From Parvularcula mediterranea (GTDB taxonomy: Bacteria; Pseudomonadota; Alphaproteobacteria; Caulobacterales; Parvularculaceae): a DNA stretch of 64,000 nucleotides. The DNA is taken from positions 1-64,000 of the forward strand of contig NZ_JABFCX010000003.1 of assembly GCF_013085255.1 (NCBI RefSeq), given 5' to 3'. Positions 8,671 through 17,775 of the stretch are shown here, in pieces. The position numbers and the translations under genes were made by a program. The notes beneath the pieces were generated by a model, which ran no database searches, was not told where the DNA came from, and saw only the letters and a list, made by a program, of their open reading frames with translations. The first letter of the stretch is position 1; every line of letters starts with the position of its first letter.

Positions 8671-11145
8671 ATGACCTTCCGCCTTCCCCCCTCCATGTCG
8701 ATCCGTTCCGCTGCGCTGCTCTTTGCGGCAACCGGCGCGCTTGGCACTGCATTCGCGCAGGACGTGCCGATCGTGCAGCCCGGTGCCCCAGGGCAGGATG
8801 CCCGCGAGCTGAGCGCCGATGAAGCGGTCAAGGTCGCCAGCAACAAATACTCCCCGGACGATGTTCGGTTCATGCAAGGCATGATCCCGCACCACGCGCA
8901 GGCCGTGGAGATGGCAGAGCTCGTTCCCGACCGCTCAAACAATGAAGAGATCGGCGACATCGCCGGACGCATCCTGAAAGCGCAAGCCGACGAGATTGCC
9001 TTCATGCGCCAGTGGCTGGCCGATCGCGGCGAGCCGATGATGGCCAAGAAAGGCCACATGCATCACGGCATGTCCCATGAGATGATGGGCATGGCGACGC
9101 CCAAGGAAATGCGCGCGCTCAAGCGTGCCAAGGGCACGGACTTTGACCGTATGTTCCTTGAGCTGATGATCGAGCACCATGAGGGCGCGATCAGGATGGT
9201 GCGAGACCTCCACGACCAGCCGGGCTCTGCGTACGATCCGGTGCTGTTCGATTTCTCCAACGATATCGTCAATGATCAGCGTGCTGAGATCACGCGCATG
9301 AACGCGATCCTTGCTGGCCTCTCGGAGGATCCGCGTGTCGGTCTTAACCCGGGTCTGGCGGATGCAGGTTCGGCGATCAGCAATCTCACACTCGTTGCGA
9401 GCCTGGAGAAGCCGAGGGGCTTCTTTGATCCTGAGAACCCGGCGGGCCTTCCCCCGGTGATCGAGCCCGATGAACCTGAAGCCTCCGAAGAAGAGGCCGA
9501 GGGCGAACAGAGTGACGAGGAAGCACCCGTCCGCACGGCAGAAGACAATGCCGATGCGAAGACGGAGTGGGGCGAGCGCTGGCCGCTGTTGAGCTTTTGG
9601 AACACCGACATGGCGTTCTCTGGCGACAAGATGATCGCCGGTAATTATCACGGCTTCAACGTCTACGAGCTCGATGGCGAGGGTATGCCCACCCTCTATT
9701 CGTCCGTGGTCTGCCCGGGTGGTCAGGGTGACGTTTCGATCGTCGGCGATCTCCTCGTGATGTCGGTCGAACAGACGCGCGGCCGTGTTGACTGCGGCCT
9801 CGAAGGCATTGCCGAGGACGTCAGCGAGGACCGCTTCCGGGGCTTGCGGATCTTCGACATCAGCGATCTCAAGCGTCCCCGCCAGGTCGGTATCGTCCAG
9901 ACTTGCCGCGGCTCGCACACCCACTCGATCGTATCGGCCGACGACGAGCGGATCGTTGTCTACAACTCGGGCACCTCGTCCATCCGTGATGGCGAAGAGC
10001 TTGAAGGCTGCGTCGGCGGCGTTCCCGGTGACGATCGCACGGCGCTCTTCCGCATTGATGTGATCGAGATCCCTGTGGCTGACCCCTCCAAGGCCCGCAT
10101 CGTGTCGAGCCCGGGCGTCTTCGCAGATGCTGAAACGGGCCGTCTTGCCGGTCTCTGGCAGGGCGGCGACCACGGCGATGATACCCAGTCGACGCGGCGT
10201 ACGGACCAATGCCATGACATCACGATCTTCCCGGAAGCGAAGATCGCTGCGGGCGCGTGCTCCGGCAACGGCATCATCCTCGATATTGCTGATCCGCTGA
10301 ACCCGGTGCGGATCGACGATGTGACGGACAAGGGCTTTGCCTACTGGCACTCGGCGACCTTCAACAATGACGGAACGAAAGTTCTCTTCACGGACGAGTG
10401 GGGCGGCGGAACGCAGCCGCGCTGCCGTGCTTCGGACCCCAAGACGTGGGGCGCCAACGCGATCTACGACATCGTCGATGGAAAGCTCGAGTTCGCGAGC
10501 TACTATAAAATCGACGCTCCGCAGGCTGACCAAGAGAACTGCGTCGCGCACAATGGCTCGGTGATCCCGGTTCCAGGCCGCGATATCTTCGCGCAAGCGT
10601 GGTACCAAGGCGGTCTTTCTGTGATCGACTTTACCGACTCAAGCGAGCCGCAGGAAATTGCGTTCTTCGACCGTGGTCCGATCCATGAGGAGCGGATGGT
10701 CGTTGGCGGTTACTGGTCGACCTACTGGTACAACGGCAAAATTTACGGGACTGAGATCGTCCGTGGTCTGGATGTTCTGTCGCTCGAGGCGAGCGAGCAC
10801 ATGACGGAGAACGAAATCGCAGCGGCCGCGATGGCGGACATGGGCGACACCTTCAATCCGCAGCAGCAATACACGGTCAGCTGGCCCAACCACCCGGTCG
10901 TGGCGAAGGCTTATCTTGACCAGCTGGAGCGCGATGGCGGCATGCGCAGAGACGCGATCTCGTCGATCCGTGCACTGCTTGACCAGTCAGAGTCCCTTCT
11001 CGATGCGGAGGGCGAGGACACGACCGTTGCGGACAGCCTCGTCAAAGCTGCTGAGGGCATCAAGATGACCCGCCGTAACGCGCAGGCCAATGCACGGCTG
11101 AACGCGCTTTCGGACCAGCTCCGCGGCATCGCAGAGCTGATCTGA
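8671..11145 (+). CDS. Exported DUF305 and LVIVD beta-propeller fusion protein
   Basis: The ATG at 8671 has AGGAG 6 bases upstream and opens a signal peptide (cleavage expected after AFA, about residue 29); the in-frame GTG at 8629 would spoil it. Residues ~50-220 form a DUF305 four-helix region with the family's paired histidines (IPHHAQ near 73, EHHEGA near 168) and a His/Met-rich loop (HMHHGMSHEMMGM). An acidic linker (~255-290) leads to a long beta-propeller of the LVIVD-repeat type (~300-720), then a helical tail. Propeller histidines fall at about 415, 417, 514, 560 and 627 in conserved-looking turns, suggesting a metal site, which is inference. DUF305 proteins are often found with copper-handling genes, and a blue-copper gene lies tail-to-tail downstream. 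The substrate is unknown. Confidence 0.8.
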   Translation: MTFRLPPSMSIRSAALLFAATGALGTAFAQDVPIVQPGAPGQDARELSADEAVKVASNKYSPDDVRFMQGMIPHHAQAVEMAELVPDRSNNEEIGDIAGRILKAQADEIAFMRQWLADRGEPMMAKKGHMHHGMSHEMMGMATPKEMRALKRAKGTDFDRMFLELMIEHHEGAIRMVRDLHDQPGSAYDPVLFDFSNDIVNDQRAEITRMNAILAGLSEDPRVGLNPGLADAGSAISNLTLVASLEKPRGFFDPENPAGLPPVIEPDEPEASEEEAEGEQSDEEAPVRTAEDNADAKTEWGERWPLLSFWNTDMAFSGDKMIAGNYHGFNVYELDGEGMPTLYSSVVCPGGQGDVSIVGDLLVMSVEQTRGRVDCGLEGIAEDVSEDRFRGLRIFDISDLKRPRQVGIVQTCRGSHTHSIVSADDERIVVYNSGTSSIRDGEELEGCVGGVPGDDRTALFRIDVIEIPVADPSKARIVSSPGVFADAETGRLAGLWQGGDHGDDTQSTRRTDQCHDITIFPEAKIAAGACSGNGIILDIADPLNPVRIDDVTDKGFAYWHSATFNNDGTKVLFTDEWGGGTQPRCRASDPKTWGANAIYDIVDGKLEFASYYKIDAPQADQENCVAHNGSVIPVPGRDIFAQAWYQGGLSVIDFTDSSEPQEIAFFDRGPIHEERMVVGGYWSTYWYNGKIYGTEIVRGLDVLSLEASEHMTENEIAAAAMADMGDTFNPQQQYTVSWPNHPVVAKAYLDQLERDGGMRRDAISSIRALLDQSESLLDAEGEDTTVADSLVKAAEGIKMTRRNAQANARLNALSDQLRGIAELI

Positions 11146-11175
11146 TCCACTTGCTCCGAGTGAGTTCCATTGAGG

Positions 11176-11202
11176 AAAGCCCCGCTCCGGCGGGGCTTTT
11201 TT
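11176..11202 (+). terminator. Rho-independent terminator between convergent genes
   Basis: AAAGCCCCGCTCCGGCGGGG followed by CTTTTTT forms a 7-bp GC stem with a six-T run. It follows the DUF305 fusion gene by 30 bases and abuts the stop codon of the convergent cupredoxin gene, so it may serve both strands. Confidence 0.9.
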
Positions 11203-11528
11203 CATTTGGGCTCGGCGACGGTCACCTTGAGCTTCATCTTTGGATGGATCGCACACTGAACATGATACTCACCCTCTTCGTCAAAGGTGATGTCCACGGC
11301 CCGGCCGGGCGGCTGCTCCCCTGAATCGAAGGTCTCGTCCTTCGCCTCATAGAAAATGTGGTGAGTGAAACGGTCGTCATTGAGGACATGCATAGGCATC
11401 GAGGGTGCAATCGTAACCTCCGCAGGATGAAAACGGCGGCCCTCCTGCGAAATCTTCACAGGGTCTTCTGCCCAGCCGAACGCAGGCAACGCAACGATCA
11501 ACCCAGTCATCAGCGCGTATTTCTTCAT
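11202..11528 (-). CDS. Exported small blue-copper protein (cupredoxin, amicyanin-like)
   Basis: The product has 108 residues: a signal peptide (cleavage after GWA, residue 20), then an ~88-residue plastocyanin/azurin-type domain. The type-1 copper ligands are visible: His56 (in FTHHIF), then Cys92, His95 and Met98 in the loop QCAIHPKM, the short C-x2-H-x2-M spacing seen in amicyanins. Upstream of the ATG, read on the minus strand, GAGGACAG gives a good ribosome site. It should be a periplasmic one-electron carrier. No methylamine dehydrogenase gene is visible, so its partner is unknown. Its neighbours are the DUF305/LVIVD fusion (convergent) and a hybrid sensor kinase (divergent). Confidence 0.88.
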   Translation of the reverse strand: MKKYALMTGLIVALPAFGWAEDPVKISQEGRRFHPAEVTIAPSMPMHVLNDDRFTHHIFYEAKDETFDSGEQPPGRAVDITFDEEGEYHVQCAIHPKMKLKVTVAEPK

Positions 11529-11637
11529 CGTCTGTCCTCGCTTTGCCTAAGAACAGCAGGATCAACTTCACGGCGATTTAAGCGAGATGGTAAAAATAGT
11601 GTCCGCGATACGATGGAAAGATTGAGCGTTAGAGCCG

Positions 11638-14337
11638 ATGCGGCGTTGGTTTCATTCAATTGCAGCGCGGATTTTCCTAGCGCTCGGCGTCCTCAGCCTC
11701 ATCCTTCTGGGCTATGGCGCTTGGAGTGTGCGTGCTGTCGGCGAAGCAGGCGAGATCGTCCGCGAGACCTATGACCGGCCATTCCAAGCGCTGAACTACA
11801 CCCTCAAGGCCAACGCGAACTTCAATCAAATCCGCGTCAAGCTGCGCGACGGAGACCCGATCGACGAGCTCCGCGAGATCTTCCACGAGGACCTCGACGT
11901 CGCCGAGGCGCGCGTTCTGAGCAACGCAGCCAAGCTGCAGATCGAAAAAGCCCGGGCCGAATTCGAGGCGTGGCTCGACGTGGCAGGCGAGGGTGCGACC
12001 GGAGACATCGAGCGGGAGAGAGCGGCGGCACTCACCACCCGCTTTGACCTTCTCACCGAGACCATGACTCTCGACAGCTTCCGGGAACGCCAACGCGCGC
12101 TCGAAGCGGTGAACACGTCGCGGAGCCTTGCGACCACAGCGATTACCTGCGCCATGCTGCTGGCTATCCTCATGTCGGTCGCGATGTCGCGCCAGATTGC
12201 ACGTCCACTGAAGATCGCAGCGGACGCTGCCCACCGCGTTGCGGAGGGAGATTTCAAGGCTTGGCTCCCTGAAGGCGGAAAGGGTGAGATCGGCGATCTC
12301 CTGCGTTCGATGAAGTCGATGCAGGCGAGCATCAGCGCGATGATCGCCCGCGAGGAAGAACGCTCCCGCTCCGCCGAAGTGCGGATGGCCGACGCCTTTG
12401 AAAGTGCGGGGCCGGCCATCATGATCGTCGGCGGCGATGGCGGCATCATCTACAAAAACTCACGGGTCAGCAGCCTTTTCCCTGAAGAGGACTTCGATAC
12501 CGGCGGACCTCTCGACCCGGCCTTCCTCGAAGCCCAACGGGATGGCGAGGAGATCGAGCTTGGCGAGGGGGGCTGGGTCAGCAGCTCCCGCTCGGAGACC
12601 CGCGACGGCGAGACCATCGTCATCTGGACAGACATCACCGCCATCAAAAATCGTGAAGTCGCTCTCCGCGACGCTTCTGAAAAGGCCCAGGCGGCGGCAG
12701 TGGCGAAGTCAAACTTCGTTGCCAATATGAGCCATGAAATCAGGACACCGATGAACGGTGTCCTCGGTCTGACGGAAGTACTTCAGTCTACAGAGCTGAC
12801 TGACGGCCAGTCAGAACTCGTCTCTCTTATCCTCTCGTCAGGCACCAACCTGATGAGCGTCATCAACGCGATCCTCGATTTCTCGAAGCTCGACGCTGGC
12901 AAGATGAAGCTGGCGTCCGAGCCGTTCAATCTGCGCCAGACCGTCACCGAGGTTGGCGCCATGATGCAGGCCTCGGCCCGGCAGAAGGGGATCGAGCTGA
13001 TCGTCCGCTATGCGCCGAGCGTGCCGGAGGGCGTCGAAGGAGATGAGGCACGCCTGCGCCAGGTGCTCGGGAACCTCTGCGGCAATGCGGTGAAGTTCAC
13101 GAGCGAAGGCCATGTGCTTCTGAACGTTGAGGGAGTGAGGATCGGTGACCATGCGCACCTCACCGTTGAGGTGCGGGACACGGGCATCGGGATCTCCCCT
13201 GAAGATCTGCCGCGCATGTTCCATAAGTTCGAGCAGGCCGACGACAGCAAGTCCCGCAGCTTCGAAGGCACCGGGCTTGGCCTCGCCATCTCTAAAGAGC
13301 TCGTGGACCTGATGGGTGGGGATATCTCCGCGACCAGCGAGGTTGGTGAGGGCTCCTGTTTCACGATCAAGCTGAAGCTTCCGGTCAACAAGAATGCCGA
13401 GCTCCGCAAGCACCAAAGCGGCCCGCAGTTCGATAATCTCCGGGTCCTCGCTGTCGATGATAACCCGGTGAACCGGCTGGTCGTCTCGGAGTTCCTGAAG
13501 AGCTGGGAGATCGAATGCCATCTGGCTTCCTCGGGGAAGGAAGCTGAGGAGCACCTCAGTGCTGCGCATGACTCAGGCGAGCCGATAGAGCTTATACTGA
13601 TGGACTTCCATATGCCCCAGGAAAGCGGCGATGAGTTCACTGGCCGGATCCAGAAAGATCCGCGTTTTGCCGCGATCCCGGTGATCATGCTTTCGTCCGT
13701 GGACACGACAATGGGACCGCCGGAAGACTATCTCGGTACTTACGCGGACTGGGTCTCGAAGCCGATCGGTGCTTCGCGACTTTTCAACGCGATGATGAAG
13801 GTCACGGGGTCCGACAAGGCGCCCGCTGAACGTGAAGCGGAGAAAGAGTTTGCGCCTGCCTGGGTGGCGCCACCCCCTGAAACTCCGAAGGCTGAGCAAA
13901 TTGAGGTCCAGCATCAAGAGGAGTTCCATATCCTTCTGGCCGAGGACAATGCGGTCAACCAGATGGTGATCAAGACCATGCTGGCAACCGAGGAAGTATC
14001 TCTGACGATCGCAGAGAACGGAGCGGTGGCGCTTGAGCTCTATCAGGCGAGGCGCCCCGATATCTTCCTGACCGACCTCTCCATGCCGGTGATGGATGGC
14101 CTGACCGCAGCGCGTGAAGTCAGGCGCCTCGAAGAAGAGAATGGCTGGCCTAGGGTTCCGATCATCGCTGCCACTGCGCACGTTCTGAACACGGACAGAG
14201 CCCTTGTTCGGGAAGCCGGCATCGACGACTTCATCCCGAAGCCAATCAAGAAGAACGCTCTCATCGAGATGATCGCCAAATGGAAGAGCGCCGTTGATGC
14301 CGAAGAGCGGTCCGACACCAGCCTCACAAAGACTTGA
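11638..14337 (+). CDS. Hybrid sensor histidine kinase with two receiver domains
   Basis: The product has 899 residues. Transmembrane segments at ~12-29 and ~164-185 bracket a ~135-residue periplasmic helical sensor, followed by HAMP (~186-238), a weak PAS-like region (~245-335), and HisKA with the phospho-accepting His near 366 (MSHEIRTPM). Next come the ATPase domain (N box GNLCGNAVKF, G boxes DTGIGIS and GTGLGLA) and two receivers. The first keeps the acidic pair DD and Asp in LMDFHMP (~655); the second has ED and TDLSMP (~815) with KPIKK. No Hpt domain or DNA-binding regulator is encoded nearby, so the phosphorelay partner is elsewhere. It is divergent from the cupredoxin gene across 109 bases, which suggests, without proving, that it senses an envelope redox or metal signal. 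The ribosome site is weak. Confidence 0.9.
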   Translation: MRRWFHSIAARIFLALGVLSLILLGYGAWSVRAVGEAGEIVRETYDRPFQALNYTLKANANFNQIRVKLRDGDPIDELREIFHEDLDVAEARVLSNAAKLQIEKARAEFEAWLDVAGEGATGDIERERAAALTTRFDLLTETMTLDSFRERQRALEAVNTSRSLATTAITCAMLLAILMSVAMSRQIARPLKIAADAAHRVAEGDFKAWLPEGGKGEIGDLLRSMKSMQASISAMIAREEERSRSAEVRMADAFESAGPAIMIVGGDGGIIYKNSRVSSLFPEEDFDTGGPLDPAFLEAQRDGEEIELGEGGWVSSSRSETRDGETIVIWTDITAIKNREVALRDASEKAQAAAVAKSNFVANMSHEIRTPMNGVLGLTEVLQSTELTDGQSELVSLILSSGTNLMSVINAILDFSKLDAGKMKLASEPFNLRQTVTEVGAMMQASARQKGIELIVRYAPSVPEGVEGDEARLRQVLGNLCGNAVKFTSEGHVLLNVEGVRIGDHAHLTVEVRDTGIGISPEDLPRMFHKFEQADDSKSRSFEGTGLGLAISKELVDLMGGDISATSEVGEGSCFTIKLKLPVNKNAELRKHQSGPQFDNLRVLAVDDNPVNRLVVSEFLKSWEIECHLASSGKEAEEHLSAAHDSGEPIELILMDFHMPQESGDEFTGRIQKDPRFAAIPVIMLSSVDTTMGPPEDYLGTYADWVSKPIGASRLFNAMMKVTGSDKAPAEREAEKEFAPAWVAPPPETPKAEQIEVQHQEEFHILLAEDNAVNQMVIKTMLATEEVSLTIAENGAVALELYQARRPDIFLTDLSMPVMDGLTAAREVRRLEEENGWPRVPIIAATAHVLNTDRALVREAGIDDFIPKPIKKNALIEMIAKWKSAVDAEERSDTSLTKT

Positions 14338-14409
14338 GCCTAGAGAGAGCCTTTTGTTGAGCATTCTCTGCGACCGCTCGAGCCTAGAACATAACGATAG
14401 AGGAACTCT

Positions 14410-15279
14410 GTGTTAAGACTAATGGTTGCTTTCCTCGCACTTTGGCCGAGTTTCGCGGGCGCTCAGCTCCTTCCCATTGGCGATTCTGCAAGGCTCCTTG
14501 CGACCGGCGGTGTCAGTCAGGTTGAGGGCGCTGGCGGCGGAGGGCTTGCGGCGTGGGCGCTGATCACCGGGTACGGATCCGATCGTTCCGTTGGTGGTAA
14601 TGTTCACTACACGCATATTCTTCTGCCGAACTTCGAGGTGCGATCAGCTGGCGTGGCTGTAGGCCTCTATGACCGCATCGAGCTATCCTACGCGCAAAGC
14701 GTCTTTGGCACAGGTGATACCGGGGCCGCCCTTGGCCTTGGCGAAGGCTTCGGTTTTGAGACCCAGACCGTGGGTGCCAAGGTTCGCCTGCTCGGTGACG
14801 CAATCTTCGATCAAGACAGCTTGGTGCCTCAGATCTCGCTCGGGGTGCAGCACAAGTCTACGAGCGATAGCGCTGTTCTCAGCGCCGTAGGAGCCGAGGA
14901 GAGCACGGGTACGGATTACTACATCGCAGCAAGCAAGCTGTTTCTTGGACAGGGGCTGCTCGTCAACGGCACGGTACGTATGACGCGGGCGAACCAGTTC
15001 GGCTTCCTCGGCTATGGCGGTGATCAGGAAGATGCGTGCACGCCTCAGTTCGAAGTGTCTCTCGTCAAGCTGCTAAGCCCAAAGCTGGCGGTAGGCGCGG
15101 AGTACCGCTCCAAACCGGACAACCTTGGCTTCGCCAAGGAAGAGCACGCTTACGACGTGTTCGGAGCCTATTTCTTCAATAAGAACGCCTCGCTGACCCT
15201 CGCCTACGTGCAGCTCGGCTCCATCGCACTGCAGGATGAGCAGGGCGGTACCTATCTCTCACTGCAACTGGGCTTCTAG
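14410..15279 (+). CDS. DUF3034 family outer-membrane protein
   Basis: The product has 289 residues with a signal peptide (cleavage after FAGA, ~19). The mature chain has alternating amphipathic beta-strands rich in Gly, Tyr and Ala and ends in Phe, the usual terminal residue of an outer-membrane barrel. I chose the GTG at 14410 because AGAGGAA lies 5 bases upstream; the in-frame ATG at 14422 has poorer spacing. The family is widespread in proteobacteria but functionally uncharacterised. The gene sits 8 bases ahead of an exported truncated globin and is almost certainly co-transcribed with it. Confidence 0.75.
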   Translation: MLRLMVAFLALWPSFAGAQLLPIGDSARLLATGGVSQVEGAGGGGLAAWALITGYGSDRSVGGNVHYTHILLPNFEVRSAGVAVGLYDRIELSYAQSVFGTGDTGAALGLGEGFGFETQTVGAKVRLLGDAIFDQDSLVPQISLGVQHKSTSDSAVLSAVGAEESTGTDYYIAASKLFLGQGLLVNGTVRMTRANQFGFLGYGGDQEDACTPQFEVSLVKLLSPKLAVGAEYRSKPDNLGFAKEEHAYDVFGAYFFNKNASLTLAYVQLGSIALQDEQGGTYLSLQLGF

Positions 15280-15287
15280 GAGGCATC

Positions 15288-15704
15288 ATGCGGTTTTTTA
15301 TCAGCACACTCTTCATCAGCCTGTCCCTTGTTGGCTACGCCGTCGCCAACGACCGTCTCTATACGGATCTTGGTGAGAAGGCCGGTATCCGAAAGATCGT
15401 CGAGGACTTCACAACTCTCTCCCTCGCAGATCCCCTGATTGCCCCGACCTTCGAAGAGACGAACATCGAGCGCTTCAAGGACAAGCTCACCCTGCAGCTT
15501 TGCGAAGTTTCCGGTGGTCCTTGCGTCTATGACGGGCTGAGCATGAAGGCCTCGCATGACCCGCTAGGTCTGACCCAGGCACACTTCATGGCCCTGGTCG
15601 AGGTCTTGCAGGAGGCGATGCGTCAGAACGACATCCCGTTCGGTGTTCAGAACAAGCTCCTGAGGCAGCTCGCTCCCATGAAAGGCGATGTCGTTTCGGA
15701 GTGA
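15288..15704 (+). CDS. Exported group 1 truncated haemoglobin
   Basis: The product has 138 residues with a clear signal peptide (h-region FFISTLFISLSLVGYAVA, cleavage about residue 20). The rest is a single truncated-globin domain: LYTDLGEKAGIRKIVEDF at the N-terminus, and the proximal His in SMKASHDPLGLTQAHF (~residue 90), the usual trHbN position. AGGAGG stands 4 bases before the ATG. Truncated globins bind haem and handle O2 or NO and are mostly cytoplasmic; this one should be periplasmic or envelope-associated. It follows the DUF3034 gene by 8 bases. Confidence 0.85.
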   Translation: MRFFISTLFISLSLVGYAVANDRLYTDLGEKAGIRKIVEDFTTLSLADPLIAPTFEETNIERFKDKLTLQLCEVSGGPCVYDGLSMKASHDPLGLTQAHFMALVEVLQEAMRQNDIPFGVQNKLLRQLAPMKGDVVSE

Positions 15705-15851
15705 CGCCGGGCCACCTTCCGGACCATCCAGCCGATAAGCCATTGTAAATGAACGCGCTGCCATTCTGGCGTGCGGCGCTGCTTCGCGGCCCTATAATTG
15801 GGCCATGGAACGAAATGCGACCGTCATCCGCAAACGCTTTGGCGCTGCCTT

Positions 15852-17738
15852 GTGAGCCAGGCCCGTCAGTATAAGGCGTTTATCTCCTACGCGCACAAGG
15901 ACAAGCGCGAGGCGCAGTCTCTTCACTTGCGTCTTGAAACCTTCCGTACGCCCAAGAACATCATTGGGACGGAGGGACGTTTCGGCCCGGTCGAGCGGCG
16001 GCTGACGCCAGTCTTTCGTGACCGGGATGAGCTATCCTCGTCGAGCGAACTCGCCCCTGCGTTGGAAGAAGCGCTCACCAACTCCGAGTTCCTGATCGTC
16101 CTCTGCTCCCCGGCCTCTGCGAACTCCGTCTGGGCCAATGAAGAGATCCGCCGGTATCGCTCAATCCATGGTGATGAGCGCGTGCTTGCTGCTATCGTCG
16201 GCGGTGATCCGGGTGCGGAGGTTGGTGAGGGCAAGCCAGGATGCTTCCCGCCAGCGCTGGTCGCGCCACCTGAGGGATCTGACAAGCCGAGAGAGCCCAT
16301 CGCCGCCGATTTCCGGCCTGAGGGCGACGGCCGTAAGCTGGCGTTCCAGAAGCTCGCTTCCGGGATGCTCGGCGTCGGCCTTGATCAGCTTACGCAGCGA
16401 ATGGCCCAGCGAAGGCAGCGCCGGATGGCACAGGCTGCGGGTCTCATGGGCGTCCTTTCCGTCGCTATGGGCGGGCTTGCGGTCTACGCTTTTCAGCAAG
16501 AGGCACTCGCTGAGGAGCAGCAGGCTATAGCCGAGCGAGAACGGGACATCGCCAACGCGTCGTCTGAATTCCTCGTTTCTATCTTCGAGGTCGCCAACCC
16601 GGCCACGGAGAACCCCAAAACGATCACTGCACTGACCGTCATCGAGAGAGGCTTTGCCAGAATAGACGAAGCTTTCGCGGAGCAACCAGAGGTCCAGGCA
16701 AAGCTCTTGGCGGACCTCGGGCGGGTCTACGCCAGTCTTGGCGAAATCGACACCGCCAAGGACGCTCTCAACCGGGCTATCGCGGCGCCTGGCGTATCCG
16801 TTCAGGACAGGCTCGCCGCATCGACGCGACTTGCCAACCTCCTCTATCTCACCAACAGCAACGAAGAGGCGTCGGCCCTTGCGGGCCGCGTTCTCGAGGA
16901 GCTTGACGGGTCAGGGTACGATGCCGACGACCGACATCTTATCGGCGGCGAGGCACTCGAAGTTCTCGCAAACATTGCTGCGTACAGAGATTATGACAAG
17001 CAGGCTGGCATCGACCGAATGCTTCAGGCAATCGACCACTACACGCTCTCAGGAGAGGGGGGAACCCGGCAGCTCGCAAGAGCGCAGACCCAGCTAGGTA
17101 CAATGTATTCGTATGCGGACGAAAGTGATCTAGCCATCGATTACCTCTCCCGAGCGATCACCAATCTTGAGCGCTTTCACGGTCCCAACCACATCAACGT
17201 CGCGAACGGCATTCAGAACCGCGGACTCGTCGAGTTTCGTGCAGGTCGTACAGAGCAGGCCGCCCGGAGCATTGAGGAGGCTTTGGTCACTTACAACCGG
17301 GTGCTTGAGCCATCCCACCCGAACCTCGCTCGGACACACTTGCTACACGGACGAATTCTCGCGGCCTCTGGCAACTTTGCAGGATCCGAGGAGGCCATGC
17401 GTAAGGCTATCGCGGGGTTCGAAGCTGCATACGGACCGAACCACGAGGAGATAGCGATAACGAGAATCTACCTAGGACAATTCCAGGCTAATGAAGGCCT
17501 CATCGAGGATGCTTTCGCCAGCTTTGATGAAGCCAAGAGCATATACGACACTCTCTTTCCTCCTGATCATGCCAATCATGGAGACCTTCTGGTTTACCGT
17601 GCCATTGCCATCAACGCATCCGGCGATAAGACTGCAGCGCTTGAAGCTTGTGATGCAGGTCTCGAAATCATGCGAGCAACTGTTCCCCAAGGTGATGCTT
17701 GGCTTGAGGAAAATGAGGCGATCTGCGAAGACTTTTAA
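15852..17738 (+). CDS. TIR domain protein with membrane anchor and TPR repeats
   Basis: I start at the GTG at 15852 (SQARQYKAFISYAHKD); the longer frame from TTG 15798 adds an unlikely leader, and neither start has a convincing ribosome site. Residues ~7-125 are a TIR domain: FISYAHKDK, the BB-loop region FRDRDELSSSSELAPALEEAL, then IVLCSPASANSVWANEEI, whose Glu after Trp is the candidate catalytic residue of TIR NADases. A basic stretch (MAQRRQRR) and one transmembrane segment (~194-213) follow. The C-terminal ~400 residues are helical repeats of the TPR type. The region after the membrane helix (EFLVSIFEVANP through QPEVQAKLLADLGRVY) resembles the TPR part of Ser/Thr-kinase-TPR receptors, with TIR taking the kinase's place. 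Function unknown: defence effector or envelope sensor. Confidence 0.8.
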   Translation: MSQARQYKAFISYAHKDKREAQSLHLRLETFRTPKNIIGTEGRFGPVERRLTPVFRDRDELSSSSELAPALEEALTNSEFLIVLCSPASANSVWANEEIRRYRSIHGDERVLAAIVGGDPGAEVGEGKPGCFPPALVAPPEGSDKPREPIAADFRPEGDGRKLAFQKLASGMLGVGLDQLTQRMAQRRQRRMAQAAGLMGVLSVAMGGLAVYAFQQEALAEEQQAIAERERDIANASSEFLVSIFEVANPATENPKTITALTVIERGFARIDEAFAEQPEVQAKLLADLGRVYASLGEIDTAKDALNRAIAAPGVSVQDRLAASTRLANLLYLTNSNEEASALAGRVLEELDGSGYDADDRHLIGGEALEVLANIAAYRDYDKQAGIDRMLQAIDHYTLSGEGGTRQLARAQTQLGTMYSYADESDLAIDYLSRAITNLERFHGPNHINVANGIQNRGLVEFRAGRTEQAARSIEEALVTYNRVLEPSHPNLARTHLLHGRILAASGNFAGSEEAMRKAIAGFEAAYGPNHEEIAITRIYLGQFQANEGLIEDAFASFDEAKSIYDTLFPPDHANHGDLLVYRAIAINASGDKTAALEACDAGLEIMRATVPQGDAWLEENEAICEDF

Positions 17739-17775
17739 CCATGAGGGTTTGCGTCAGCGCAGAGGGGTTAGGAAC

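Noticed and set aside
8935-10608. 557-codon minus-strand frame opposite the DUF305/LVIVD gene
   Set aside because: It lies wholly antisense to a gene with a signal peptide and recognised domains. Its composition (many His, Asp and Arg from reversed codons) is that of a shadow frame.
15798-15851. Upstream TTG start for the TIR-TPR protein
   Set aside because: The extra 18 residues do not belong to the TIR fold and have no ribosome site. The GTG at 15852 places the start directly before the TIR domain.
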